A stretch of DNA of 64,000 nt from Flavivirga jejuensis (GTDB lineage Bacteria; Bacteroidota; Bacteroidia; Flavobacteriales; Flavobacteriaceae). Where the stretch lies: the NCBI RefSeq assembly GCF_030540765.1, contig NZ_JAUOEL010000002.1, positions 558,001-622,000 on the forward strand, in the 5' to 3' direction. The notes below the pieces were generated by a model. The model was not told the DNA's origin. It did not search any database and worked only from the letters and a program-made list of their open reading frames with translations. Position numbers and translations under genes: made by a program. Positions within the stretch are counted from its first letter, which is position 1; each line of letters starts with the position of its first letter. Shown here in pieces: positions 8,808-17,727 of the stretch.

Positions 8808-10226
8808 TTATTTTGTGGTTTTAAGAGATTTAAAAGTTACTTTTAAATTTTCTGGATACATAGTAAACTCAAATTGCTCTCTAATGTCTTCTGGTTTTAC
8901 TTCTAATTTAAAATCAAAATGTTTGCACAACGCAGAAATTAAAACGATCATTTCGGTTTTAGCTAACTGCATTCCTGGACAATACCTTGCACCGCCTCCA
9001 AAAGCTCGCATGACATTCGGGGAGTGATTTTTATGCATCGGACATCCATGATCCAACCACCTTTCTGGAATAAAACTATTAGCATTAGAAAAATGATCTT
9101 CTTGCGTTTGTGCTACTTTATTTTGTAAAATAATACTTGTCCCTTTTGGTATAGCTACATTGTTAATAACAACATCTTCATTCGGTTCTAAATACAATTG
9201 TGGCGTTGTGGGTTTTAAACGCATGGTTTCTTGAGCTACGGCATATGCATATTTTAATAACTCTACATGTTCATAAGTACTTGATACCTTTTCGGTTTTA
9301 TAAACGATATTAGCTTCTTCCCTTACTTTATTTACAATTTCTGGGTATTGCGCTAAATAAAAAACAGCCCAAGACAGTGAGTTTGAGGTAGTATCTTCCC
9401 CTGCTAATAACATAGTAAAAACATTACCATAAATTTCTTCATTTGTAAAATTAACAGCCTCGTTTTCCACTAATAAGGCTTCTAAAAAATTAGAAGGTTT
9501 TGTTTTTAGGCTAGGATTTTTTTCTATTCTCTTTTTCGCATCATCAATAAACTCATAGATTACTTTTTCTATAGACCTCAAAGAATCATCTAGTATTCTA
9601 TCTTTTTTACTTTTAAAATACCGCCATATTGGCAAGGGTGCTGTAACACGCGTATTTATCATTGGAAAAATGACTTCTAAATGTTTTTGAAAACTATTCG
9701 ATTTATTATTTATAGTATCTAGTTTATATCCGAAAGCGATTTCGGTTGTAATATCGATTGTAAATGCCATGAACTCTTTTTGGACGTCTACAATCGTTTC
9801 TTTTTCTGAATAGTTCTTAAACTTTTCAAGAATTGCTTTCGTTTTATCTAAAATAATAGGATAAAATGCTTTTACATTTTTCACACTTAAAGCTTCAGCT
9901 ATTGGTTTCCTTTGGCGCTTCCAGACACTTCCTTCTGCATTAAAAACACCATCAATGCCCATTTCTTTTAAAACCTCATCAATTTTAGAAAAGCGTTTAA
10001 AAGTATCTGGTCTTAGTCTCAACATTTTATTATTAAAATCAGGATTTGCAGAGACTATAAATTCTTTTCCTAAAAAATGTATTTTAAATAATTCGCCGCT
10101 TTCTTCTACCCAACGTTCTAAAACCTGATGTTTGTTATAGGTATTAAACTGTGGCAAGTGTCCCAATAAAAACACGCCCTTTGGAGACTTTAAACTCTTA
10201 ATATTAATCAACTTATTATCAACCAT
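8808..10226 (-). CDS. Cytochrome P450
   Basis: A 472-residue haem monooxygenase with the P450 landmarks in order: the I-helix oxygen-activation motif AGEDTTS (about residue 280), the K-helix ETMR (ExxR), and the haem loop FGGGARYCPG with the thiolate ligand Cys416. No membrane anchor is visible, as expected for a soluble bacterial P450. It resembles the CYP4/CYP102-like branch in its haem-loop wording, but the substrate cannot be inferred. No ferredoxin or reductase gene is adjacent, so electron partners must be encoded elsewhere. It diverges from the possible small RNA unit at 10331. Confidence 0.93.
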   Translation of the reverse strand: MVDNKLINIKSLKSPKGVFLLGHLPQFNTYNKHQVLERWVEESGELFKIHFLGKEFIVSANPDFNNKMLRLRPDTFKRFSKIDEVLKEMGIDGVFNAEGSVWKRQRKPIAEALSVKNVKAFYPIILDKTKAILEKFKNYSEKETIVDVQKEFMAFTIDITTEIAFGYKLDTINNKSNSFQKHLEVIFPMINTRVTAPLPIWRYFKSKKDRILDDSLRSIEKVIYEFIDDAKKRIEKNPSLKTKPSNFLEALLVENEAVNFTNEEIYGNVFTMLLAGEDTTSNSLSWAVFYLAQYPEIVNKVREEANIVYKTEKVSSTYEHVELLKYAYAVAQETMRLKPTTPQLYLEPNEDVVINNVAIPKGTSIILQNKVAQTQEDHFSNANSFIPERWLDHGCPMHKNHSPNVMRAFGGGARYCPGMQLAKTEMIVLISALCKHFDFKLEVKPEDIREQFEFTMYPENLKVTFKSLKTTK

Positions 10227-10330
10227 ATAGATTTACTTTTTTCACACTAAAAAGCGTTCAGAATTATAAACTGTTTTTCAAAAATTTAAAATATTTTCAT
10301 TTCAAAAATACAACTAAAGAATATTTTACC

Positions 10331-10338
10331 TAGCTTTG
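10331..10338 (+). promoter_or_regulatory. -7 box of a short transcription unit
   Basis: TAGCTTTG matches TAnnTTTG. It is followed within 160 bases by a strong terminator (10468-10496), which defines a short transcript without a recognised gene. Confidence 0.45.
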
Positions 10339-10344
10339 TGCCTT

Positions 10345-10497
10345 TAAAATAGATAAAAAAATGCGTTGTAGCGTCACAATTTATAGAAAGCAGTGGACCT
10401 CTCTAAAGAGAAAGGGTTGGGCTTATCATATATTGTGGTGATATAAATATAAAATATTACAATATATAAAGGTCCGACTTCACAGTCGGACCTTTTA
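10345..10497 (+). ncRNA. Candidate small RNA or leader-peptide transcript
   Basis: Between a -7 box (10331-10338) and a GC-rich terminator lies a sequence with several hairpins: TCTCTAAAGAGA near 10399, and a 9-bp perfect stem ATATATTGT/ACAATATAT that straddles 10430-10467. Inside is a 26-codon ORF at 10361-10441 (start MRCSVTIYRKQW, end GWAYHILW) rich in basic and aromatic residues. It could be a structural RNA, a leader peptide for the MFS gene at 10593, or a small protein. I do not recognise an Rfam family by eye. Confidence 0.4.
10468..10496 (+). terminator. Rho-independent terminator
   Basis: AAAGGTCCGAC and GTCGGACCTTTT pair over 11 bases with a short loop, followed by T-rich sequence. 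It lies between divergent genes, so it can only serve the short unit that starts near 10345. Confidence 0.75.
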
Positions 10498-10592
10498 TTT
10501 TTAGTAAAACTTGAGAATTTAATTAGTTGAACTAACTCAAACAGAAATTAAAACCAAAATATGTAAAACAGAAACTTGAACAATTAGAACTA

Positions 10593-11843
10593 ATGAAAAC
10601 ACTATTTAACAATTACCTAAACACATTTAAAGGCTTATCAAACGAAGTATGGTGGCTTTCTTTAATAACACTTATAAATAGAGCAGGCACTATGGTCATT
10701 CCATTTTTATCGCTTTACTTAACCAAGAGCCTTAACTTTTCTTTAAATGATGTGGCTTGGGTTATGAGTGCTTTTGGTTTAGGTTCTGTAATCGGTTCTT
10801 GGTTAGGTGGGAAATTAACCGATAAAATCGGTTATTACAAAGTCATGGTATTTAGCTTGCTTGCCACTGGTGTTCTATTTGTTGTTTTACAATATCTAAA
10901 CACATTCGCATGGTTTTGCTTTGGCATTTTTTTAGTGATGACCATAGCCGATATGTTTAGACCAGCCATGTTTGTTGCCTTAAGTGCCTATAGTAAACCA
11001 GAAAACAAAACACGGTCTGTTACTTTAATTCGGTTGGCTATAAATCTTGGATTTTCTGCTGGTCCTGCTGTTGGTGGCATCATTATTACAACGCTTAGTT
11101 ATGGTGGCTTATTCTGGGTAGATGGTATTACTTGTATTTTAGCGACTTTGGTTTTAGTAAACGTTTTAAATCCGAAAAAAGCAAAAACATTAAATGATGT
11201 AAAAACAAAAAATCCGAAATCCGCTTATGGCGATAAAGCGTTTTTAATATTTTTTGTAGCTATGGTGCTTTTTGGTATTGTGTTTTTACAATACTTTTCA
11301 ACCATGCCTCTTTACTATAAAGATGCGCATCATTTAAGTGAATTTGAAATTGGATTTCTTTTAGGAATGAATGGGTTTTTCATTTTTGTATTCGAAATGC
11401 CTTTAATAAAATGGTTAGAAAACACCAATTTCACTAAATCAGGACTCATGCTTTTTGGAGCTTTGTTAATAGGTTTAAGTTTCATCATCTTAAACTTTAC
11501 AAATTGGACTGGCATTTTAATAATTGGTCTGTTATTAATGTCATTTGGAGAAATGATAGCTTTTCCTTTTTCTAATGCATTCGCTATGGATAGAGCTAAA
11601 AAAGGCAATCAAGGTGAATACATGGCATTATATAGCATTGCGTTTTCTATAGCACATGTTTTTGGTCATAATTCAGGTTTGCAAATGGTTGATGCATTTG
11701 GATTTGATAACACCTGGTATATTATCACATTATTTGCAGCACTTTGTGTCCTTTTATTATTTATACTGGGTCAATACTTAAATTATAATAAGAAACTTAA
11801 AGAAAAAACAAAAAGGGAAGAAAAAGAAATCTTATGGATTTAA
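10593..11843 (+). CDS. Major facilitator superfamily transporter
   Basis: A 416-residue protein with 12 predicted membrane helices. The MFS loop 2-3 signature is recognisable: GSWLGGKLTDKIGYYKVM (residues 69-86). The C-terminal tail is short and very lysine-rich (KKLKEKTKREEKE). Similar proteins are usually annotated as drug or small-molecule efflux pumps, but the substrate cannot be told from sequence. The stop overlaps the start of the VOC gene by 10 bases, so the two are translated from one message. Confidence 0.85.
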   Translation: MKTLFNNYLNTFKGLSNEVWWLSLITLINRAGTMVIPFLSLYLTKSLNFSLNDVAWVMSAFGLGSVIGSWLGGKLTDKIGYYKVMVFSLLATGVLFVVLQYLNTFAWFCFGIFLVMTIADMFRPAMFVALSAYSKPENKTRSVTLIRLAINLGFSAGPAVGGIIITTLSYGGLFWVDGITCILATLVLVNVLNPKKAKTLNDVKTKNPKSAYGDKAFLIFFVAMVLFGIVFLQYFSTMPLYYKDAHHLSEFEIGFLLGMNGFFIFVFEMPLIKWLENTNFTKSGLMLFGALLIGLSFIILNFTNWTGILIIGLLLMSFGEMIAFPFSNAFAMDRAKKGNQGEYMALYSIAFSIAHVFGHNSGLQMVDAFGFDNTWYIITLFAALCVLLLFILGQYLNYNKKLKEKTKREEKEILWI

Positions 11844-12148
11844 ATCAAATAACCATACCATCTTTGGATGTTGAAAAAGCCTCTGAATTTTATATAACTT
11901 TGGGACTGCATCTTATTGTTGATGCAGCCCCAAGGTATGTAAGATTTGAATGCCCCGATGGCGAGAGTACCTTTTCAATTCATAAAGTCGATACATTGCC
12001 AAAAGGTGATGGTATTACTATTTATTTTGAGGATGATAATCTTGACGACTTAGTTTCCAATCTTCAGAAAAAAGGTATCATTTTTAATCAATTACCTGAG
12101 GATAAATCGTATTTATGGCGAGAGACTCGCTTAATAGATTCTGATTAA
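11834..12148 (+). CDS. VOC (glyoxalase/bleomycin-resistance fold) protein, probably C-terminally truncated
   Basis: A 104-residue protein starting inside the end of the MFS gene. It shows the VOC pattern ITIPSLDVEKASEFYITLGL, RFECPDGESTFSIHKVD and ITIYFEDDNLDDLV. Relatives normally continue about 20 residues past LWRETRLIDSD with an NxxxLYxAGxNR-PPW strand; here a stop follows at once. Removing one T near 12145 would open a short continuation, so a frameshift is likely, though not proven. The last beta-strand and a metal-site residue would then be missing. Function may be reduced or the pocket altered. Confidence 0.6.
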   Translation: MDLNQITIPSLDVEKASEFYITLGLHLIVDAAPRYVRFECPDGESTFSIHKVDTLPKGDGITIYFEDDNLDDLVSNLQKKGIIFNQLPEDKSYLWRETRLIDSD

Positions 12149-12195
12149 TTGGAATTTAGATCACGTAAATCATTTAATAATTAAACAATAAACAA

Positions 12196-12732
12196 ATGGA
12201 AAAGTGGGAAGCAAATTTGAATAACTGGAAACACCTTTCAACAGATTCAATTCAGTTAATGTTAAAACAATCAGAAGAATGCTTAGATGAGACTGTAAAA
12301 ACTTTCGAAAATGTTTCAACTAAAACAAATCAAATGTTGACTATTGCAATTTCAATATTAACAGTAACTATAGGCTACTTTGTAGATTTTGATAAAAATA
12401 ATATAGAACTTAAAATTATTGCTCTTTTTGTAGTAGTAATATGTTCAACAATAATTATTGTTCTATACAAAAATTTATTTTTTGACAAAATTGGTGTTAA
12501 AGGAAGTCCACCAAAACATATTATTAAAGATAAATTCTTCAATGAAGGTATTGAACCTAAAAATCAATATGCAAATATAGTTTTGAATGAGTGCGAAAAA
12601 TACCAAGAAAGGATTGACAAAAACAATATAGTAAATGACCAAAGAAGAAAAAGGATAACTATAGCAATTAAACTTTTCTTTCTACTACCACTTTCAATAA
12701 TAATCGGAAGATTAATAATGTTACTTATTTAA
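12196..12732 (+). CDS. Hypothetical three-helix membrane protein
   Basis: A 178-residue protein I do not recognise. Residues 1-45 are amphipathic and helical. Two membrane helices follow at about 48-65 and 72-92, then a hydrophilic middle part (KGSPPKHIIKDKFF, NECEKYQERIDKNN), a basic QRRKR stretch and a third helix at 155-178 at the very C-terminus. The plan, helices then a close pair of membrane segments then a charged helical domain, recalls SLATT-type and other small membrane effector proteins, but no motif confirms that. Its 3' end overlaps a small acidic ORF on the other strand by 8 bases. Confidence 0.55.
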   Translation: MEKWEANLNNWKHLSTDSIQLMLKQSEECLDETVKTFENVSTKTNQMLTIAISILTVTIGYFVDFDKNNIELKIIALFVVVICSTIIIVLYKNLFFDKIGVKGSPPKHIIKDKFFNEGIEPKNQYANIVLNECEKYQERIDKNNIVNDQRRKRITIAIKLFFLLPLSIIIGRLIMLLI

Positions 12733-12856
12733 TCACGACATCTGGTGTATCACTTCTATCCTCCCAATTATTATCATTATCTCTAACTCTTCCATCATTA
12801 TCATCATTAGAGTTTTGGTCATCTTCGTCGGGTTTAAATATATATTTTATTTTCAT
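12725..12856 (-). CDS. Small acidic hypothetical protein (43 residues)
   Basis: An ORF from the ATG complementary to 12854-12856 to a TAA at 12725-12727. The product starts MKIKYIFKPDEDDQNSN and is dominated by Asp and Asn (DDNDGRVRDNDNNWEDR). It runs tail-to-tail into the membrane-protein gene with an 8-base overlap. No homologue or promoter is recognised. Strong residue bias can occur by chance in AT-rich DNA, so this is a weak call. Confidence 0.3.
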   Translation of the reverse strand: MKIKYIFKPDEDDQNSNDDNDGRVRDNDNNWEDRSDTPDVVIK

Positions 12857-12919
12857 AAATTTAATTATTTAAATTAAAGATAAGTGTTTTTTTACATAAC
12901 TAAAAAGTTATTAATAAAT

Positions 12920-13363
12920 TTATTTTAACGATTTTATCTCCTTTTGTTTTACAACATCAGACAGTACAATTTGTGTTTTACTTTCACCGTAAATTATTAA
13001 CTGATCTATAAATGATTCCAAATGTTTTTGATTTTTTAAAACCACCTCCATAACAATATTTTCGTCGCCAGTAATACGATAACAATTCACAACTTCATCA
13101 TAGGTTTTTACCTTCTCTAAAAAAGGTTTTAGTTTTCCCATAAAAGCACGCAAAGTTATTATAGCCTTGAGTTGATAACCTACTTCTAACGGAGAAACAA
13201 TCGCTTTATACCCTTCTATAATCCCCAAATCTTCCATCTTTTTAATACGCTCTGAAACCGCAGGAGAACTGACCCCTACACGGCGTCCAATTTCGGCATT
13301 AGATAGGCGCGCATTCTCTTGTAAACATCTTAAAATCTTCCAATTAAGACTATCAATATTCAT
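12920..13363 (-). CDS. Lrp/AsnC family transcriptional regulator
   Basis: A 147-residue regulator of standard size. Residues 1-60 form the winged helix-turn-helix (LNWKILRCLQENARLSNAEIG, VSSPAVSERIKKMEDLGII). Residues 65-145 form the RAM effector domain (GYQLKAIITLRAF, VNCYRITGDENIVMEVV). Such proteins bind amino acids and act as octamers. It diverges from the gene at 13488; the space between holds a near-perfect palindrome (13394-13423), a candidate site for autoregulation. Confidence 0.9.
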   Translation of the reverse strand: MNIDSLNWKILRCLQENARLSNAEIGRRVGVSSPAVSERIKKMEDLGIIEGYKAIVSPLEVGYQLKAIITLRAFMGKLKPFLEKVKTYDEVVNCYRITGDENIVMEVVLKNQKHLESFIDQLIIYGESKTQIVLSDVVKQKEIKSLK

Positions 13364-13393
13364 TTAATGAAATTTAACTATAAATAATTAAAA

Positions 13394-13423
13394 TTTAAAG
13401 TAAATATACACTTTTACTTTAAA
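13394..13423. promoter_or_regulatory. Palindromic operator candidate between lrp-like gene and 13488 gene
   Basis: TTTAAAGTAAA (13394-13404) and TTTACTTTAAA (13413-13423) are exact inverted arms of 11 bp with an 8-base spacer. The site lies 31 bases before the regulator start and 65 before the divergent gene, a suitable place for Lrp binding to both promoters. Confidence 0.5.
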
Positions 13424-13452
13424 ACCTAAAGTTAAATATGATTACTTGTGAG

Positions 13453-13460
13453 TAATTTTG
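13453..13460 (+). promoter_or_regulatory. -7 box before the 13488 gene
   Basis: TAATTTTG matches TAnnTTTG and ends 27 bases before the ATG at 13488. Confidence 0.4.
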
Positions 13461-13487
13461 GTAAAAAGCTAAGAAAAAGAAAATAAT

Positions 13488-13883
13488 ATGTCATCTAATA
13501 CCCCATTAAATCTATCGGAGTTACCGATTTATAAAAAAGCTGTGGAGATTTTTACCCTTTCTCAAAGCATCTCCAGGTATCTTAATGATGACTTATCTAT
13601 TTTAAAAAATGATGGCACAGAAGATTCTAACATTTATTTTTCTGGTGATATTGTACAACAATCCATATCGTTAGCCCCAGAAATTTTAAATGTAGAATTA
13701 GAACGTTATTCTGAAAGAAAATATAAGCATATAGCTTCGATTAAACGCCTTACCAACATGCTTTATAAAAACTCATACCGTTTAGAACGTTCTAACAGTA
13801 ATGGTAAAGATTTCCTACCTATTTTACGCAGTGAATTAAAAAAGTTTAAAAAACTACAGCGTATTTGGTTGCTAACACTTTAG
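13488..13883 (+). CDS. Hypothetical protein, four-helix-bundle-like
   Basis: A 131-residue, mostly helical protein without signal peptide or membrane segment. The opening LPIYKKAVEIFTLSQSISRYL and the later DIVQQSISLAPEI, LERYSERKYKHIASI and LKKFKKLQRIWLL read like the four-helix proteins encoded in 23S rRNA intervening sequences and their free-standing relatives, but the match is by feel. It shares a short intergenic region with the Lrp-like regulator and may be its target. The gap 13884-14143 holds only two hairpins. Confidence 0.55.
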   Translation: MSSNTPLNLSELPIYKKAVEIFTLSQSISRYLNDDLSILKNDGTEDSNIYFSGDIVQQSISLAPEILNVELERYSERKYKHIASIKRLTNMLYKNSYRLERSNSNGKDFLPILRSELKKFKKLQRIWLLTL

Positions 13884-14019
13884 TATCTGATCGCAAACAG
13901 ACTAGACTATTTAAATTTTTGAACACAGGCTTATATACACTGGTTCCAAAGTATTAAGTTGACGCCTTCTATTTTATAAAATACTTTAGGTGCAACAAAA
14001 TTAGAATCACACTTTCACA

Positions 14020-14044
14020 CACTTTTTGAAAAAAAGCAAAAGTG
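14020..14044. terminator. Hairpin, weaker copy of 14108-14134
   Basis: CACTTTTTG and GCAAAAGTG pair around an A-rich loop. It resembles the next hairpin and may be a duplicated terminator for the leftward mutase gene or for the rightward gene ending at 13883. Confidence 0.4.
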
Positions 14045-14107
14045 GTATCAAATTCATAACTTCTGATAATGAGATCCCTCTATTTCTTTCGGGATAAGCG
14101 ACTCACA

Positions 14108-14134
14108 CACTTTTTGCAAAAAAAGCAAAAAGTG
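14108..14134 (-). terminator. Probable terminator of the icmF gene
   Basis: CACTTTTTGC and GCAAAAAGTG are perfect 10-bp arms separated by seven As (Ts on the reverse strand). It lies 10 bases after the mutase stop on its transcribed side. Confidence 0.5.
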
Positions 14135-14143
14135 GTTCGCTGC

Positions 14144-17100
14144 TTACATATTTCTGCGATACTGCCCCCCTACTTCAAATAAAGCGCTTGTAATTTCTCC
14201 TAAAGAACATACTTTACAAACATCCATAAGCGCTTCAAAAATATTTTCGTTATGTATAGCTTTCATTTGTAGTTCTTTTAGTAAAACTTCGGTATCGTTT
14301 GCTTTATGAAGATTTTCTAAGGTTTTTATTTGAAATTGCTTTTCTTCTTCTGTAGCTCGAATAACTTCTTTTGGAAGCACTGTTGGTGATCCTTTAGAAC
14401 TCAAAAATGTATTCACTCCAACAATTGGAAAATCACCATTATGTTTTAAAGTCTCATAATACAAACTTTCTTCTTGTATTTTACTACGCTGATACATGGT
14501 TTCCATAGCTCCTAAAACGCCCCCTCTTTCGGTGATTCTATCAAATTCAAGCAATACAGCTTCTTCGACTAAATCGGTTAATTCTTCAATAATAAAAGAC
14601 CCCTGAATCGGGTTTTCATTCTTCGCCAAACCTAATTCTTTATTTATAATAAGCTGAATGGCCATGGCGCGACGCACCGATTCTTCGGTTGGTGTTGTAA
14701 TAGCCTCATCATAAGCATTTGTGTGCAACGAATTACAATTATCGTAAATAGCGTATAATGCTTGTAATGTGGTGCGAATATCATTAAAGTCTATTTCCTG
14801 TGCATGTAAACTACGTCCAGAAGTTTGAATATGGTATTTAAGCATCTGCGCTCTGGCATTTGCACCGTATTTGTGCTTCATGGCTTTGGCCCATATTTTT
14901 CGAGCAACACGACCAATTACAGCATATTCTGGATCGATCCCATTTGAAAAGAAAAACGATAAGTTAGGGCCAAATTTATTAATGTCCATCCCACGACTTA
15001 AATAATATTCTACATAAGTAAAACCATTAGAAAGTGTTAAGGCAAGCTGTGTGATTGGATTTGCTCCTGCCTCGGCTATATGATACCCTGAAATGGATAC
15101 CGAATAAAAATTACGAACATTATTATCGATAAAATATTCTTGAACGTCTCCCATTAATCGCAACGCAAATTCGGTTGAAAAAATACAGGTATTTTGAGCT
15201 TGATCTTCTTTTAATATATCTGCTTGTACGGTGCCTCGAACTTGAGCTATGGTTTTTATTTTAATGTCGTTATAAACATTTAAAGGCAATACTTGATCTC
15301 CAGTAACACCAAGCAACATTAATCCTAAGCCATTATTACCTTCTGGTAATTCGCCATTATATTTCGGACGCTCTTTTCCTTTGTAAATGGTAGCAATTTT
15401 GGCTTCAACTTCTTTTTCTAATTCCTTTTCTTTAATATAAATTTCGCATTGTTGATCTATGGCAGCATTCATAAAAAATCCTAATAACATAGGTGCTGGG
15501 CCATTAATGGTCATGCTCACAGAGGTCATAACATCTGCTAAATTGAAACCTGAATACAGTTTCTTAGCATCGTCTAAACAACACACTGAAACTCCTGCAT
15601 TTCCTATTTTTCCATAGATATCTGGGCGTTGATCTGGATCGTTACCATAAAGTGTTACACTGTCAAATGCGGTCGACAAGCGTTTTGCAGGCAATCCCAT
15701 ACTTACATAATGAAAACGACGGTTGGTACGTTCTGGCCCACCCTCTCCTGCAAACATACGAGCAGGATCTTCTCCTGTTCTTTTAAATGGGTATAACCCT
15801 GAAGCAAAAGGGAATTCTCCTGGTACATTTTCTTGTAAACACCAGCGTAAAACATCTCCCCATGCTTGGTATTTAGGTAATGCTACTTTCGGAATTTGAG
15901 TATGTGATAAAGATTCTGTATGTGTTTCTATTTTTATCTCTTTATCTCTAACTTTAAATGAATAGATCGGATTTTTATATTTATTTACTTTGTCGTCCCA
16001 TCCAATTATAACTTCCCAATTATATGGATCTAAATTTAGTTTTACTCTATCGAATTCTGCTATAAGAAGTTTAACAAAGTCCTTATTATCATCCTGAACT
16101 TGTTTTAGGATCTCATCATTATTTAATCCAAGTTTCCCAATAAAAGACCTTTCGACTACGCCCGAAGTAACATTAGTAACAGAACAAATCGTTTTATAAA
16201 TACCATAAAGTTTCTGAGCAACTTCAACTTGAATAGTTGCTTTTTGATCATAAGCACGATTCGTTTCTGCTATTTCAGATAAATAACGTGTTCTTGATGG
16301 AGGAATAACAAAAACCTTCTCACTCATTTCATCAGAAATAGCAAACGTTGATTTTAAATCTGCATCAGCCTTTTCAATCAACATATCAATTACCGCTTTG
16401 TAAAGCGTATTCATTCCTGGATCGTTAAATTGAGAAGCAATGGTTCCAAAAACGGGTAATTCATCTTGCGGAACGTCCCAAAGGTTATTATTACGCATGT
16501 ACTGTTTTTTTACATCGCGTAAGGCATCTAAAGCGCCTCGTTTATCAAACTTATTAATGGCAACTAAATCTGCAAAATCAAGCATATCGATTTTTTCTAA
16601 CTGAGTTGCGGCTCCAAACTCAGGAGTCATAACATATAATGATACGTTAGAATGTTCAATAATTTCAGTATCAGATTGTCCAATACCAGATGTTTCTAAA
16701 ATAATTAAATCGTATTCGGCAGCCTTTAAAACTTCTACTGCTTCATTTACATATTTAGACAATGCCAAATTAGACTGACGTGTGGCTAAACTACGCATAT
16801 ATACTCGCGGGGAGTTAATGGCATTCATACGAATTCTATCTCCCAACAAAGCGCCTCCTGTTTTTCGTTTTGAAGGATCTACCGAAACAATTCCGATTGT
16901 TTTTTCTGGAAAGTCAATTAAAAACCGCCTAACCAGCTCGTCTACTAAACTAGATTTCCCAGCACCTCCTGTTCCTGTAATCCCTAAAACAGGTGTTTTA
17001 GAGTCTTTATTTTTAGCATGAATTTTCTCTAAAGTATCTTTAGCTATTTCTGGAAAATTTTCGGCAGAAGAAATAACACGTGCAATAGATTTTGGGTTCT

Positions 17101-17581
17101 TTTTTTCTAAATGATCAACTTCTCCGTTTAAAGCATCTCCTATTGCAAAATCGGATTGTTTAACCAAATCGTTAATCATTCCTTGCAATCCCATTTCGCG
17201 TCCATCATCGGGAGAATAAATACGAGTAATCCCATGATCCATTAAATCTTGAATCTCCGAAGGTAAAATAACACCGCCGCCTCCGCCAAAAATCTTAATA
17301 TGGTTCGCACCTTTTTCCTGCAACAAATCATACATGTATTTAAAATACTCATTATGTCCACCTTGATAAGACGTTAAACAAATGGCATTTACATCTTCCT
17401 GAATCGCAGTATTTACAACTTCTTCTACACTCCTATCGTGTCCTAAATGGATCACCTCTACGCCTGTAGCTTGAATAATACGGCGCATAATATTTATGGA
17501 AGCATCATGCCCATCAAACAATGATGCAGCGGTTACTATACGGACTTTATACTTTGGTTTATAGGGTACTTGTTGTTTCAT
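14144..17581 (-). CDS. icmF: Fused acyl-CoA mutase IcmF (isobutyryl-CoA mutase fused with its G-protein chaperone)
   Basis: An 1145-residue protein with the IcmF order. A B12-binding domain occupies about residues 10-140, with DGHDAS at 23-28 giving the lower-ligand His25 and a GGGG loop near 99-103. A MeaB-like GTPase follows (P-loop GTGGAGKS at 203-210, [18 protein letters not shown]). The TIM-barrel mutase domain runs from about 560 to the end ([40 protein letters not shown]). IcmF interconverts isobutyryl-CoA and n-butyryl-CoA and related acyl-CoAs using adenosylcobalamin, with the GTPase loading and protecting the cofactor. Its length fits the family. It is monocistronic as far as visible, and no cobalamin riboswitch is recognisable in the 146 bases upstream. 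Confidence 0.92.
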   Translation of the reverse strand: MKQQVPYKPKYKVRIVTAASLFDGHDASINIMRRIIQATGVEVIHLGHDRSVEEVVNTAIQEDVNAICLTSYQGGHNEYFKYMYDLLQEKGANHIKIFGGGGGVILPSEIQDLMDHGITRIYSPDDGREMGLQGMINDLVKQSDFAIGDALNGEVDHLEKKNPKSIARVISSAENFPEIAKDTLEKIHAKNKDSKTPVLGITGTGGAGKSSLVDELVRRFLIDFPEKTIGIVSVDPSKRKTGGALLGDRIRMNAINSPRVYMRSLATRQSNLALSKYVNEAVEVLKAAEYDLIILETSGIGQSDTEIIEHSNVSLYVMTPEFGAATQLEKIDMLDFADLVAINKFDKRGALDALRDVKKQYMRNNNLWDVPQDELPVFGTIASQFNDPGMNTLYKAVIDMLIEKADADLKSTFAISDEMSEKVFVIPPSRTRYLSEIAETNRAYDQKATIQVEVAQKLYGIYKTICSVTNVTSGVVERSFIGKLGLNNDEILKQVQDDNKDFVKLLIAEFDRVKLNLDPYNWEVIIGWDDKVNKYKNPIYSFKVRDKEIKIETHTESLSHTQIPKVALPKYQAWGDVLRWCLQENVPGEFPFASGLYPFKRTGEDPARMFAGEGGPERTNRRFHYVSMGLPAKRLSTAFDSVTLYGNDPDQRPDIYGKIGNAGVSVCCLDDAKKLYSGFNLADVMTSVSMTINGPAPMLLGFFMNAAIDQQCEIYIKEKELEKEVEAKIATIYKGKERPKYNGELPEGNNGLGLMLLGVTGDQVLPLNVYNDIKIKTIAQVRGTVQADILKEDQAQNTCIFSTEFALRLMGDVQEYFIDNNVRNFYSVSISGYHIAEAGANPITQLALTLSNGFTYVEYYLSRGMDINKFGPNLSFFFSNGIDPEYAVIGRVARKIWAKAMKHKYGANARAQMLKYHIQTSGRSLHAQEIDFNDIRTTLQALYAIYDNCNSLHTNAYDEAITTPTEESVRRAMAIQLIINKELGLAKNENPIQGSFIIEELTDLVEEAVLLEFDRITERGGVLGAMETMYQRSKIQEESLYYETLKHNGDFPIVGVNTFLSSKGSPTVLPKEVIRATEEEKQFQIKTLENLHKANDTEVLLKELQMKAIHNENIFEALMDVCKVCSLGEITSALFEVGGQYRRNM

Positions 17582-17697
17582 TCGTAAAGAATCTTAATTT
17601 TAAGTGCCGCAATTTACGAAATATTCAAAAAAATAAGCCATTCATATAAAATTATCTAAAATTATAATATCAACAGTCTCTTATATATTTTTTAGAT

Positions 17698-17705
17698 TAA
17701 TTTTG
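17698..17705 (+). promoter_or_regulatory. -7 box before purU
   Basis: TAATTTTG matches TAnnTTTG and lies 22 bases before the purU start codon. Confidence 0.45.
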
Positions 17706-17727
17706 GAACTAATCGATTTTTAATCAC

